Of a stretch of 64,000 nt of DNA, positions 1-9,040 are shown piece by piece. Every line of letters begins with the position of its first letter. Within the stretch, counting starts at the first letter, position 1. This stretch comes from Parabacteroides chongii (GTDB lineage: Bacteria; Bacteroidota; Bacteroidia; Bacteroidales; Tannerellaceae), in assembly GCF_029581355.1 (NCBI RefSeq), contig NZ_CP120849.1, positions 2,884,501 to 2,948,500 on the forward strand. The letters are read 5' to 3'. Under the pieces are notes generated by a model. It made no database searches. It was not told the DNA's origin and worked only from the letters and a program-made list of their open reading frames with translations. The position numbers and the translations under genes are program-made.

Positions 1-1712
1 ACGGGCGTAGTTTCGAGTATATGGGGGAAGACCCTTACTTGGCGTCTCAAATAGCAGTGTCGTATATTCAAGGTGTTCAGTCAAATCATGTGGCAGCATG
101 TGTGAAGCATTTTGCTACCAATAACCAAGAAACCGGCAGGATGTATATCAATTCGCTGGTCGACGAGCGTACTTTGCATGAAATCTATTTCCCTGCTTTC
201 AAAGCAGCCGTGCAACAAGGGCATGTGTGGACCGTGATGGGAGCCTACAACCAGTTGAATGGTCAGCATTGCTGCCATAACGACTATTTGTTGAACGACA
301 TATTGAAAAAGGAATGGGGCTTCGACGGGGTGTTGTTGTCTGACTTTGGCGGTACTCATAATACGCAGGAAGCAATCGACAATGGATTGGATTTGGAATA
401 TGGAACCGCTTTAGGGTCGGAAGAGGCTTTTGAAAACTATTATTTGGGAAATGCTTATCTACAACTGTTGAAATCAGGAAAGGCAGACGAAAAAGTGCTG
501 GATGAAAAGGTAAGACGTGTTTTGCGTATGATGTACCGGACGAATATGTCGGCAGACCGCCCTTGGGGTGTTATGAATACCCGGGAACATACAGATGCTG
601 CACGCCGGATTGCCGAAGAGGGAATCGTATTGTTGAAGAATGAAGCCTCTATCCTGCCTTTGAGTCTTTCCGGCTTGAAAAAGATAGTAGTAGTAGGCGA
701 GAATGCCATACGGACTGTAGCCAATGGAGGTGGATCTTCCGAAGTGAAGGCTTTGTATGAAGTGACTCCTTTGGAGGGAATAAAGAACATGGTGGGCGAT
801 AAAATAGAGGTCGTTTATCAGCCCGGTTATTCATCCGGATTGAAAGGTACATCTGCTGCAGATAGCCTGAAACGGGAGGCGCTAAAAGCGGTAGTTGGTG
901 CAGACGTGGTTGTCTATGTCGGTGGGTTAAATAAGGAACCGAACCAAGATAGTGAAGGTTCAGACAGGTTATCGTATAATTTACCGTATGGGCAGGATGA
1001 ATTGATAGCGGAGTTATCGAAAGCCAACCCACATTTGGTTGCCGTGATGATAAGCGGTAATGCGTATGCCATGCCTTGGTTGAAACAGGTACCCGGTATA
1101 CTTCAGGCCTGGTATGGAGGTACAGAGAGTGGGAATGCCATCGCATCGGTATTGTTTGGCAAGGCAAATCCTTCGGGAAAGTTGCCGGTAACTTTCCCTG
1201 TCCGGCTTGACGATGTGGCAGCGCATGCATTAGGAGCTTATCCCGGAGATGGAAAGACGGTCGAATACAAAGAGGGTATTTTTGTCGGTTACCGGTGGGT
1301 TGAAAAAGAAAAAATCAAACCCAACTATGCTTTTGGGCATGGCTTGAGTTACACGACATTCAAGTATGGGAATGTAACCGTTGATAGGAAGGTTGTGGAT
1401 GCGACAGGACGTTTGACTGTAACGGTACCTGTTACGAATACAGGGTCGCGAGAAGGATCAGAGGTGGTTCAGTTGTATGTCAGCGATCTGAAATCTTCCT
1501 TGCCTCGTCCGGTAAAGGAATTGAAAGGGTTCCGCAAGGTCAAATTGGCTCCGGGGGAAACTGCCAATGTATCCTTTACGATAGATAAGGAAGCACTGAG
1601 TTTTTATGACCCGGCGCAGCATGGCTGGGTGGTTGAACCCGGCAAGTTCCAGGTGTTGGTCGGCTCGGCATCGGATGATGTCAGGGCGAAAGCTATGTTT
1701 GAGTTGCAATAA
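1..1712 (+). CDS. Glycoside hydrolase family 3 beta-glycosidase, 5'-truncated by window edge
   Basis: Exported-type GH3 enzyme that would hydrolyse terminal beta-linked sugars. The reading frame is open from base 3 and reads GRSFEY before the ATG at 21. That ATG is internal, because the residues around it form the conserved GH3 stretch with GEDPYL, so the N-terminus and any signal peptide lie outside the window. Numbering from the ATG at 21, KHF is at 29-31 and the SDF motif with the likely nucleophile Asp108 at 107-109. The second sandwich domain runs through the middle (IVLLKNEASILPL near 205). A fibronectin type III-like C-terminal domain ends the protein. The next gene starts 11 bp downstream, so the two are probably co-transcribed. 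Family assignment is strong; sugar specificity cannot be read. Confidence 0.93.
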   Translation, partial: GRSFEYMGEDPYLASQIAVSYIQGVQSNHVAACVKHFATNNQETGRMYINSLVDERTLHEIYFPAFKAAVQQGHVWTVMGAYNQLNGQHCCHNDYLLNDILKKEWGFDGVLLSDFGGTHNTQEAIDNGLDLEYGTALGSEEAFENYYLGNAYLQLLKSGKADEKVLDEKVRRVLRMMYRTNMSADRPWGVMNTREHTDAARRIAEEGIVLLKNEASILPLSLSGLKKIVVVGENAIRTVANGGGSSEVKALYEVTPLEGIKNMVGDKIEVVYQPGYSSGLKGTSAADSLKREALKAVVGADVVVYVGGLNKEPNQDSEGSDRLSYNLPYGQDELIAELSKANPHLVAVMISGNAYAMPWLKQVPGILQAWYGGTESGNAIASVLFGKANPSGKLPVTFPVRLDDVAAHALGAYPGDGKTVEYKEGIFVGYRWVEKEKIKPNYAFGHGLSYTTFKYGNVTVDRKVVDATGRLTVTVPVTNTGSREGSEVVQLYVSDLKSSLPRPVKELKGFRKVKLAPGETANVSFTIDKEALSFYDPAQHGWVVEPGKFQVLVGSASDDVRAKAMFELQ

Positions 1713-1723
1713 AATATAGGTTT

Positions 1724-4369
1724 ATGGATAAGAAAAGTATATTTTGTGGATTGTTATCTTTGCTTCCCTTTCTGGCAAAAGGAGAGGTGGCAGAAGAATA
1801 TAATACTAAGGTGAAAGAGGTCATTGTGATTTGTAAGACCCATTTTGACATTGGCTATACGCATCGGGTGGATGATGTGGTGAACTATTATCAAACGGAC
1901 ATGATCGACCGTGCCATTAAAGCTATGGATGCTTGTGCCGATCTGCCCGAAGAACAACAGTTTGCCTGGACGATCCCCGGGTGGGTCTTGTCGAAGACGA
2001 TGGAAGACTGGGATGGGCAAACGCCTCAGCGTAGGCAGATATTGGACGATAAATTCAGGTCGGGGAAGATTATCTCGCATGCGTTGCCTTTCACGCTAAT
2101 CTCTGATATTTGTGGAGTGGAGGATATGGTACGCGGACTGGGCTTTTCGTCTGCGTTGAATCGTAAGTATGGTTTGCCTTTGTCACACTCTGGCAAGATG
2201 ACCGACGAACCGTCGCAGACAGGAGCTTTGGCGACGGTATTGGCTCATGCGGGTATCCGATTTTTGCATATCGGTTGTAACTGGCCGAGTGGGTTTGTTA
2301 AAACACCGGGATTGTTTTGGTGGGAAGGACCGGATGGCTCGCGGGTGATGACATTGTACTCTGCCAGTTACGGAACAAACTGTGCCGTGTGTCCTGTAGA
2401 ATGGCAGGGACCGAATGATCCGATGATGGGAGTAAACCTGATGCCGGCAAAAGATTGGCCTTATACGGTTTGGCCGGCTATTCTAGTGACAGGTGATAAC
2501 TCGGGACCTCCTACGGCAGAACGAATTAAGGAATTGTTTCAGGAGATAAAAGAGAAAATGCCGGATGTGAATGTGCACATGGGAACGATGGATGACTTTT
2601 ACGATGCTATCATGAAAGAAAATCCGCAATTGCCCGTGGTGAAGTCCGCTATGCCGGATACTTGGATACATGGGGTGATGTGTGACCCGGGTGGAATACG
2701 CCTGTTGCGGGAAACGCATTCATTGATACCGGCAGCAGAGGCGTTGCATACGCAATTGGGCTGTTGGGGTGTTGATACACCGGCGGTTTCGGATGAGATA
2801 GCTACAGCGTATGAAAAGATGGCTTTGTATGGCGAACATACGTGGGGCGGATCAAGACAAGTGAATGTTTACGGAAAGGCTTTTCAGCAATTATCGGCTG
2901 AAAAAAATGAAGATTTGGAAGCTTCGTGGGAAGATAAAACGAATTATGTGCGGAAAGCCTCCGACATCGCGCATTCGGTTACAGATAGGAACATGACGGC
3001 TTTGGCTACTCACGTGAAATGTAATAAACCCTCTTCCATAGTCTACAACCCGCTGCCTTGGAAGCGTTCGGATTGGATAGAGCTAGAGGGAAAGAAACTG
3101 TTTGTAAAGGATATCCCCGCAGGAGGATACCGGACTGTCCCGTTGAAAGAGGTAAGTACCAAAGAACAGAGATTGTCAGGCAACACACTTGAGAATACCT
3201 ACTATAAAATCACTTTCGATGCGGAACGAGGATGTATCACTTCCTTGATAGATAAGAAGAGCGGACGCGAGTGGATAGACCCGAAAGCCGAACAGGGCTT
3301 CGGACAGTATCTGAATGAGCGGTTCACGTATGAACAAACGTTGGATTATACGATGACTTACCAGCAAGGACGAGCTAAAGATTGGGCACATCCGGGTATT
3401 TGCAAACCGGGTATGGTGTCGGAAAAAGAGGTCCCTTATCGAGCCGCATCTCCCCAACAAGGTGTGTTGAAGATGACTGCTGAGGGTGACGTGCAAATAG
3501 CCGAACTGGCTATGCCTTCCGACCGCTCCAACCATCTTCCGGCTTCTGTATTGCGTATCTCTTTGTATAAAGACCAGCCGTATGTGGATATGGAAATCAC
3601 CATACAGGATAAAGCGAAAGACAATTGGCCGGAGGCGGACTGGCTCTGCCTGCCTTTCCGGATCGAGCAGCCGGAGTTCAATGTTTACCGGCAGTTAGGC
3701 GTGATGAATCCGGCAACGGACATTCAATCGGGAGCAAACCGGCATCTGTATGCGGCTGAATATGGTGTAACCATTACCGGTCGGGATGGAGCTGGAATGG
3801 CAGTATGTCCGCTCGATCATCCGTTGATCAGTTTGGGAGTTCCCGGATGTTGGAAATATTCAGATGATTACGTACCGGAACAGCCGGTTGTCTATCTTAA
3901 TTTGTATAATAACCAGTGGAATACGAATTTCCGTTATTGGTATCCTGGTACGTGGAGTTCCCGGGTTCGTATTTGGACGATAGAAGAAGGTACTACTCCG
4001 GAAGAAAGATCCCTGCTGTTTGTGACTTCAGCTTTGGAAGCGCGTAATCCATTACAAGCCGTATCTGTAAAAAAGAATGAAGGAAATCTTCCTGCTGCCC
4101 AATCGGGTATAGAAGTCTCTCGTGCGGGAGTGACAGTCACCGCATTTGGTGCCGATCCGGATGGAAATACAGGAACATTACTACGCGTTTGGGAACAGGT
4201 TGGAGTTTCAGGAAAACTAATGGTCACGTTGCCAAAAGGGATGAATGCCTCACTTGCCGTACCGGTAAATTTGCGTGGGGAAAAGAAAGGAGACCCTATC
4301 CACATTAAATCCGGAAAGTTTGAACTGGAATTGGGAGCTTATGCGCCTGCCAGTTTTATATTGGAATAA
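1724..4369 (+). CDS. GH38-like (DUF5054-type) exported glycosidase
   Basis: 881-residue protein with a short N-terminal signal peptide (LLSLLPFLAKG). The motif KTHFDIGYT at 38-46 gives the His40/Asp42 pair that binds zinc in GH38 alpha-mannosidases. KMTDEPSQTGAL follows, with Asp161 in the place of the nucleophile. This KMTD form resembles the DUF5054 branch of the GH38-like fold more than classical mannosidases. A long beta-rich C-terminal half (about residues 480-881) matches the usual GH38 beta-sandwich part. It is the last gene before a convergent AraC gene and follows the GH3 gene by 11 bp. Alpha-mannosidase activity is a family-level inference and the DUF5054 branch has poorly known substrates. 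Confidence 0.8.
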   Translation: MDKKSIFCGLLSLLPFLAKGEVAEEYNTKVKEVIVICKTHFDIGYTHRVDDVVNYYQTDMIDRAIKAMDACADLPEEQQFAWTIPGWVLSKTMEDWDGQTPQRRQILDDKFRSGKIISHALPFTLISDICGVEDMVRGLGFSSALNRKYGLPLSHSGKMTDEPSQTGALATVLAHAGIRFLHIGCNWPSGFVKTPGLFWWEGPDGSRVMTLYSASYGTNCAVCPVEWQGPNDPMMGVNLMPAKDWPYTVWPAILVTGDNSGPPTAERIKELFQEIKEKMPDVNVHMGTMDDFYDAIMKENPQLPVVKSAMPDTWIHGVMCDPGGIRLLRETHSLIPAAEALHTQLGCWGVDTPAVSDEIATAYEKMALYGEHTWGGSRQVNVYGKAFQQLSAEKNEDLEASWEDKTNYVRKASDIAHSVTDRNMTALATHVKCNKPSSIVYNPLPWKRSDWIELEGKKLFVKDIPAGGYRTVPLKEVSTKEQRLSGNTLENTYYKITFDAERGCITSLIDKKSGREWIDPKAEQGFGQYLNERFTYEQTLDYTMTYQQGRAKDWAHPGICKPGMVSEKEVPYRAASPQQGVLKMTAEGDVQIAELAMPSDRSNHLPASVLRISLYKDQPYVDMEITIQDKAKDNWPEADWLCLPFRIEQPEFNVYRQLGVMNPATDIQSGANRHLYAAEYGVTITGRDGAGMAVCPLDHPLISLGVPGCWKYSDDYVPEQPVVYLNLYNNQWNTNFRYWYPGTWSSRVRIWTIEEGTTPEERSLLFVTSALEARNPLQAVSVKKNEGNLPAAQSGIEVSRAGVTVTAFGADPDGNTGTLLRVWEQVGVSGKLMVTLPKGMNASLAVPVNLRGEKKGDPIHIKSGKFELELGAYAPASFILE

Positions 4370-4382
4370 TCTTCTATAAGTA

Positions 4383-5384
4383 TTATTCTTTTTGAGACTT
4401 TCTGAATCGTTGCGGTGACATCCCATAGCGTTCTTTGAATACACGGGTGAAGTATTGGTTGGAACTGAATCCACAGTCGAAGGCGATATCGATAATATTC
4501 TTGTCAGCAGATTCTTTCAACTGCTGACAAGCTTTTTCTAATCGTATATCGTTTAGATATTTCATGGGGGAGCGGTTCGTGATCTCCTGACAATATTTAG
4601 AAAATTGCGTGACACCCAATCCGCAATATTCAGCCATATTTTCGAGAGTCCAGATCTGTGCATACAGGGAGTCCAGTTCTCCCAGAAAAATATTGACACT
4701 TCGTTTACTGCTGATTAACTTCTCATCAAAGGAAACGGATTCTTTCTCAAACAGTTCTAAAAGAGAAATTAAAATACGATTAACACATATTTTAATTTTG
4801 GAATCAAGATAAGGAGTATCGTTTTGCAGAATGGTCTGTCCCAACTCTGCAAAACAATCCTTCAATGTGTTATTCGTTTTCCAGACAGGTTGCTCATTGA
4901 GTTGAAGAATTCGGGTCAGTTTGGAAAGGTTGGGCTTGGATAGTACAATCCAGTCTGGCCAGATCCAATCCTGATGAGGGAAACGGACACCGACATCGAT
5001 GATGAACCAATGAAGCTTGGAACGTCCTATATGTCCGATTTTATGGCGAAGCCAGGGACGTGTGATCGATAGATATTGAGGATGAAGCGGTAATATCTCA
5101 TCTCCTATAAAAAGGTCGACCTGCCCGGCTTCAAGGAAACAAATCTCAATACCTTCATTGTAATGCCATTCCAGATCCCATGATTGCTGCTTGGTTGCAT
5201 TCCAGTAGCCGATTGATTTAATATTTTCCAGTTCATTTTCTTTCAGGCGAATACCAGGATAATGATCTCTGGCAAGAGTGTGCATTTCTATCTCCTGTTG
5301 TCTGGTCGCATTCTCTAAAGGAGCGCAACAATCGGGACTATATATTTTGCCATCGATGTCAAAATAAATGGGTGTATTTTTCAT
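4383..5384 (-). CDS. AraC-family transcriptional regulator
   Basis: 333-residue one-component regulator. Residues about 70-160 look like a cupin-type sensing domain (NEGIEICFLEAGQVDLFIGD, then TRPWLRHKIG). The C-terminal 100 residues form the paired helix-turn-helix of AraC proteins, ending with the signature from IIDIAFDCGFSS through YFTRVFKERYG to SPQRFRK. It converges on the GH38-like gene with a 13-bp gap and diverges from the ThuA-like gene. A Bacteroidota promoter fits immediately upstream. Its targets are unknown: neither shared promoter family of this window occurs beside it, so it may serve the upstream GH3/GH38 locus or the downstream ThuA cassette. Confidence 0.93.
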   Translation of the reverse strand: MKNTPIYFDIDGKIYSPDCCAPLENATRQQEIEMHTLARDHYPGIRLKENELENIKSIGYWNATKQQSWDLEWHYNEGIEICFLEAGQVDLFIGDEILPLHPQYLSITRPWLRHKIGHIGRSKLHWFIIDVGVRFPHQDWIWPDWIVLSKPNLSKLTRILQLNEQPVWKTNNTLKDCFAELGQTILQNDTPYLDSKIKICVNRILISLLELFEKESVSFDEKLISSKRSVNIFLGELDSLYAQIWTLENMAEYCGLGVTQFSKYCQEITNRSPMKYLNDIRLEKACQQLKESADKNIIDIAFDCGFSSNQYFTRVFKERYGMSPQRFRKSQKE

Positions 5385-5433
5385 AAGCTATCGATAAATC
5401 ATTGCATATTCTTTCACTGAAAAAAAAGGAAAT

Positions 5434-5466
5434 CAAATGTAATAATTATTTTATTTCTTTGCCAAA
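5434..5466 (-). promoter_or_regulatory. Primary-sigma promoter for the araC gene at 4383-5384
   Basis: On the minus strand TACATTTG (complement of 5434-5441) matches the Bacteroidota -7 box TAnnTTTG. TTTG (complement of 5463-5466) lies 21 bp further upstream as the -33 box. A start near 5427 would give a leader of roughly 43 bases. Confidence 0.65.
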
Positions 5467-5588
5467 GAAGATATAGACATAAATTCAAAGTTCTTTAGAT
5501 TGTATGTATATCATAGATGCTAATCAACTATTTAACATGGTATAGTTATTTGAAGTTTGATAGAGATCTTTTTTTATGATTAGCATGT

Positions 5589-5624
5589 GGGCACGCCATA
5601 AGGATCTCAATATCCGGCGTGCCC
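5589..5624 (+). terminator. GC-rich hairpin with T-rich tail between divergent genes
   Basis: GGGCACGCC (5589-5597) pairs perfectly with GGCGTGCCC (5616-5624) across an 18-base loop, followed by an AT-rich tract ending in six T. It looks like an intrinsic terminator on the plus strand, yet no plus-strand gene lies upstream within the divergent gap. It may end a short leader or small RNA, or attenuate the ThuA-like gene that begins 46 bp on. Confidence 0.45.
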
Positions 5625-5670
5625 CTTAATAATTTTATTTTTTATGACAGGAGATTAAACAAGTTGCGAT

Positions 5671-6402
5671 ATGAAAAATAAACAATGCTTTTTTTCGGTG
5701 TTATATATGTTTTTGTGTTTGACATTATTATCGATGTCAGTCGATGCCAAACCAATACAGGTTCTATTATTGAGTGGAGCCAATAATCATGATTGGCGTA
5801 GTACGACACCTTGTTTGGAACGTTTGTGTGAGCATTATCCGGATATACGGGTGACAGTGACTAATTGTCCTGATACATTGAATACCGAAATGCTGAAAGG
5901 TAAAGATGTAATAGTGAGTAATTGGAATACATTTCCGGAGAATACTTTTATGTGGAACAAAGAATCGAGGCAAGCATTGGAACAGTTCGTCAGGAATGGC
6001 GGGGGATTTGTTACGGTCCATGCCGGGAGCTGCTCGAACTATGACTGGGACTTTTTTCTGCAGTTAACCGGTGGCCGTTGGGGGAAAGACACCCATCATG
6101 GTGCCATAGAAGACTTTGAAGTGAAAGTCGCTAAGGAACATCCGATAACAAAGGGAATTACGTCTTTTCAGTTTCGGGATGAATTATGGGAAAGCGTGGA
6201 ATGGAGTAAAGGTGTTGAGGTACTTTGTACGGCAAGGGCCTCGTCCGGAGTAGATGAGCCGGTTGCGGTAGCCAAGCAAATAGATCGCGGCAGAAGTTTT
6301 TTTCTGGTGTTAGGCCACGATGCTGAGATTATGCAACAACCAATGTTTGAGAAATTACTGATCAGAGGCATTCGTTGGACTGCAGGAAAGAAGATAAAGT
6401 AA
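5671..6402 (+). CDS. ThuA-like domain protein, exported
   Basis: 243-residue protein with a signal peptide ending near SVDA (residue 26). A ThuA-like (class I glutamine amidotransferase-like) domain then fills the rest: VLLLSGANNHDW at the start, GGGFVTVHAG about 110-119, and a C-terminal FFLVLGHDAE. Proteins of this family accompany sugar oxidoreductases in many Bacteroidota, but their reaction is not settled. It heads a three-gene cassette with a sugar isomerase/epimerase-like protein (25 bp on) and a Gfo/Idh/MocA oxidoreductase. That context suggests a role in oxidising or rearranging a glycoside. No promoter with a clear TAnnTTTG box was found upstream. Confidence 0.85.
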   Translation: MKNKQCFFSVLYMFLCLTLLSMSVDAKPIQVLLLSGANNHDWRSTTPCLERLCEHYPDIRVTVTNCPDTLNTEMLKGKDVIVSNWNTFPENTFMWNKESRQALEQFVRNGGGFVTVHAGSCSNYDWDFFLQLTGGRWGKDTHHGAIEDFEVKVAKEHPITKGITSFQFRDELWESVEWSKGVEVLCTARASSGVDEPVAVAKQIDRGRSFFLVLGHDAEIMQQPMFEKLLIRGIRWTAGKKIK

Positions 6403-6427
6403 TAACAACTTAAAAAATAATACAATT

Positions 6428-7276
6428 ATGGCAATGAAAGTAGGATGTTTTGCACTGGTGAATGCGTTTTCTACGCTTCCGCAGCAATTGGCGCAAATTA
6501 AAGAATGGGGATTTAAGTATGCGGATGTGACCGATACGTCCGATGGTGCTTGCCTGGGGGCTGAATATGGTTTTACGTCGATGGCGAGCTTGGATGCCAA
6601 TCCCTTTGATTTGAAAAGAATGTTCGAAACGTATGGCATAACGATGACCGGTGTGTGTGCCCATGCAAATCTTTTAGACCCGGCGGCTCCGTTCCGTTAT
6701 GGAACTTCACAGTTGATGAAGGCGGTAAAACTGGCGGCATTGATGGGGGTAAAACATGTGGTAACGGCAGAAGGTGAACCACAAACGCCTTTCGGTAAGA
6801 ACCTGTCTCATCAAGAGGCCATCTTCTCGGTAGTTGAAAAGCTGTACGAACCGCCACGGTTGGCGGAAGATTTGGGTGTCACCATCTTGTTGGAGCCTCA
6901 TGGTTATTTGACGGACGATGCGGATAGTTTTGCTGAAATTATCGAACGGTGTAATTCCAAGGCTTTGGGCTTTAACCTGGATACCGGTAACTTGTGGCTG
7001 GGCGGCGGTGATTCATTGGAATACATCAAACGGTTCGGCCATCTGATAGGCCATGTCCATTGGAAAGACCTCTCGGAAGAGTTCGTCCCTTTGCGTGGGA
7101 AGATATTCGGTTGCGGCATGTCTGTGACTCCGCTGGGCAAAGGGGTTTGCAACGTGGCAGAGGCTTACAAAGCATTGGTGGAATTGGGCTATGACGGCTA
7201 TTCTACTTTGGAGATTGCCGGTGAGGAGAGCGTCCTTGAAAGTTATGAATTTTTGAAATCCATGGGAGCTGAATGA
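6428..7276 (+). CDS. Sugar phosphate isomerase/epimerase-like TIM-barrel protein
   Basis: 282 residues, no signal peptide, so cytoplasmic unlike its neighbours. It has the xylose isomerase-like (AP endonuclease 2) TIM-barrel pattern. LLEPHGYLTDD supplies a metal-binding Glu and FNLDTGNLWL an Asp/Asn segment. HVHWKDL supplies His residues, and STLEIAGEE near the C-terminus supplies the last Glu. Such proteins isomerise or epimerise keto-sugars. It sits between the ThuA-like and Gfo/Idh genes with gaps of 25 and 27 bp, which supports one transcript and one pathway. The actual sugar is unknown. Confidence 0.87.
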   Translation: MAMKVGCFALVNAFSTLPQQLAQIKEWGFKYADVTDTSDGACLGAEYGFTSMASLDANPFDLKRMFETYGITMTGVCAHANLLDPAAPFRYGTSQLMKAVKLAALMGVKHVVTAEGEPQTPFGKNLSHQEAIFSVVEKLYEPPRLAEDLGVTILLEPHGYLTDDADSFAEIIERCNSKALGFNLDTGNLWLGGGDSLEYIKRFGHLIGHVHWKDLSEEFVPLRGKIFGCGMSVTPLGKGVCNVAEAYKALVELGYDGYSTLEIAGEESVLESYEFLKSMGAE

Positions 7277-7303
7277 AGTATAATTAAAGTATAACATATC
7301 GAT

Positions 7304-8704
7304 ATGAAGAGAAGAGATTTTTTAACGGGTTCTGCTTTGGCGGGTACATCTTTATTGATGGGTGGCAGTGTGGCCGGTGGTGCCATGCTTACAGGTTGTA
7401 CGGATAGTGGAAAATCCGGTGGTGTCAATGATTTTGTGTTGAAATCACGTGAAGAGCTGGGGCTTCCTCTTTCTTTGCGTAAAGCGGTGGATGGCAAGCC
7501 GCTCCGTGCCGGACTGATCGGCTGCGGCGGTCGTGCTACCGGGGCAGGGACACAGTTTATACAGGCTGGCGACGGGCTGTCGGTTGTGGCTTTGGCAGAA
7601 GCGTTACAGGAAAGATTGGACGGTGGGTTGAAATACTTCAACGAGAAGATGAAGCAAAACATCTCCAAAGACCATGCTTTCTTAGGCTTTGATGCTTATA
7701 AAAAGGTCATCGCATTGCCCGAAGTCGATGTGATCATTGCTGCCGTTCCGCCCCGTTTCCATCCGGAAATATTCAAGGCTGCCGTGGATGCCGGTAAGCC
7801 TGTCTTCATCGAGAAGCCGTTCGCTGTGGATGCTGCCGGTGTACGTACGGTTTTGGTTGCCGCCAAACAGGCCGACCAGAAAGGGTTGTCTGTCTGCTGT
7901 GGTACCTACCGCCGCCACATGAACAACTACATCGAAACCTACCGCCGGGTGGCTTCAGGTATGATTGGCGAGATTGTTGGTGGGGCTTGTTATTGGAATA
8001 CCGCCCGTACTTGGTATCGTGACCGTCGTCCGGAGTGGAGCGACACGGAACATGTGCTTTACAACTGGCTGAATTACCCGTTCATGGGAGGTGATTGTAT
8101 TAACGACCACCAGATCCATAACATTGATGTCGTCAGATGGTTTATGGGTGACAAGACGCCTATGAGGGCAATAGGTCAAGGTGCTAAGATACGCCCTTCG
8201 CTCGGCAATAAATATGATTTCTTTATGGTCGATTATGAGTTTGAGAACAATATCCACATTATCAGTTCGACAAGGCATATCGACCAATGTTCGGACCTTA
8301 TCGGCGAAGTGGTACGGGGTACCAAAGGTAGCTCAAACTGTAGCGACACCATTTGGGACGAGAAGGGAAATGTCATCTACAAATACGAACCGGAGAAAGA
8401 CGAGAACGGAAAACCGATAGATGATTACAGTGGTTTCCAGCAAGAGCATATCGATTGGGTGACATCTATCCGCGAGAACAAGCCATTCAACGATGCGAAT
8501 AACATGGCTAACTCTACGTTGGCATGTATCATGGGACGCGAATCGGCCTATACAGGCAAGACCTATACATGGGATCAGATATTGGTGGATCAGAACCTGC
8601 TGGGACCGGACATCACGCAGCCCGGCTTCAAGATTCCGGAAGAACATCCGTTGCCAGGTAAAGCTACTGAACCGCACAAGGATACGAAGATATCGGTTTA
8701 TTGA
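7304..8704 (+). CDS. Gfo/Idh/MocA-family oxidoreductase, Tat-type lipoprotein signal
   Basis: 466 residues. The N-terminus carries a twin-arginine start (MKRRDFL) and a lipobox ending in Cys32 (MLTGC), so export and membrane anchoring are likely. The Rossmann motif GLIGCGGRATG binds NAD(P). EKPFAVDAAG carries the catalytic-type Lys of the family, and NDHQIHNIDVVRWFMG is the usual substrate-side helix. Exported members often keep their cofactor tightly bound and act on glycosides by oxidation at a sugar carbon. Together with the two upstream genes it could form an oxidation-elimination route for glycoside cleavage; this is inference from context. The next 336 bases hold no gene. Confidence 0.9.
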   Translation: MKRRDFLTGSALAGTSLLMGGSVAGGAMLTGCTDSGKSGGVNDFVLKSREELGLPLSLRKAVDGKPLRAGLIGCGGRATGAGTQFIQAGDGLSVVALAEALQERLDGGLKYFNEKMKQNISKDHAFLGFDAYKKVIALPEVDVIIAAVPPRFHPEIFKAAVDAGKPVFIEKPFAVDAAGVRTVLVAAKQADQKGLSVCCGTYRRHMNNYIETYRRVASGMIGEIVGGACYWNTARTWYRDRRPEWSDTEHVLYNWLNYPFMGGDCINDHQIHNIDVVRWFMGDKTPMRAIGQGAKIRPSLGNKYDFFMVDYEFENNIHIISSTRHIDQCSDLIGEVVRGTKGSSNCSDTIWDEKGNVIYKYEPEKDENGKPIDDYSGFQQEHIDWVTSIRENKPFNDANNMANSTLACIMGRESAYTGKTYTWDQILVDQNLLGPDITQPGFKIPEEHPLPGKATEPHKDTKISVY

Positions 8705-8755
8705 CCTTTTGATAAATGTAAAGGGGGGACAGGTTGCATTCTTTTGAAATGAGAA

Positions 8756-8896
8756 TGTCTCAAAAGTCACACTATGGCACGTAGATGACGTAGATCGGTC
8801 AGATGAGCATAGATGAATAAATTAAAATCAATCAATAATCTGTGTTCACCTGTTTAATCAATGTCATCTGTGTGCCATTTAGTGTATTTTGACACA
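8756..8896. repeat. Imperfect inverted-repeat element (about 140 bp) in a 336-bp gene-free gap
   Basis: The left end (tgtctcaaaagtcacac, then atggcac and agatgac) reappears in reverse complement at the right end (tgtgtcaaaatacac, then atggcac and agatgac). Similarity continues inward with several mismatches and one or two gaps, so the element folds into one long imperfect hairpin. It has no coding potential and looks like a dispersed palindromic repeat of the host genome or a MITE remnant. It could also serve as a 3' structure for the ThuA cassette. The rest of 8705-9040 shows nothing I can assign; no clean TAnnTTTG promoter for the sigma gene was found. Confidence 0.6.
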
Positions 8897-9040
8897 TCCT
8901 TTTGTATTATCACTATTGTGCAACCAAAAAACACCGATGAGGAAATGCTGACTTTAAACTAGATCTCTTAATGTTTTCAGTACATAAAGTGGGTAACTGA
9001 GATATTTTGTATATCTTTATCCCCCGTTAGCGATATTGTT

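Noticed and set aside
649..1230. 193-residue minus-strand ORF opposite the first GH3 gene
   Set aside because: Composition is that of an antisense shadow (His/Leu/Pro/Ser rich) with no family resemblance; GH3 motifs run through the same DNA on the plus strand.
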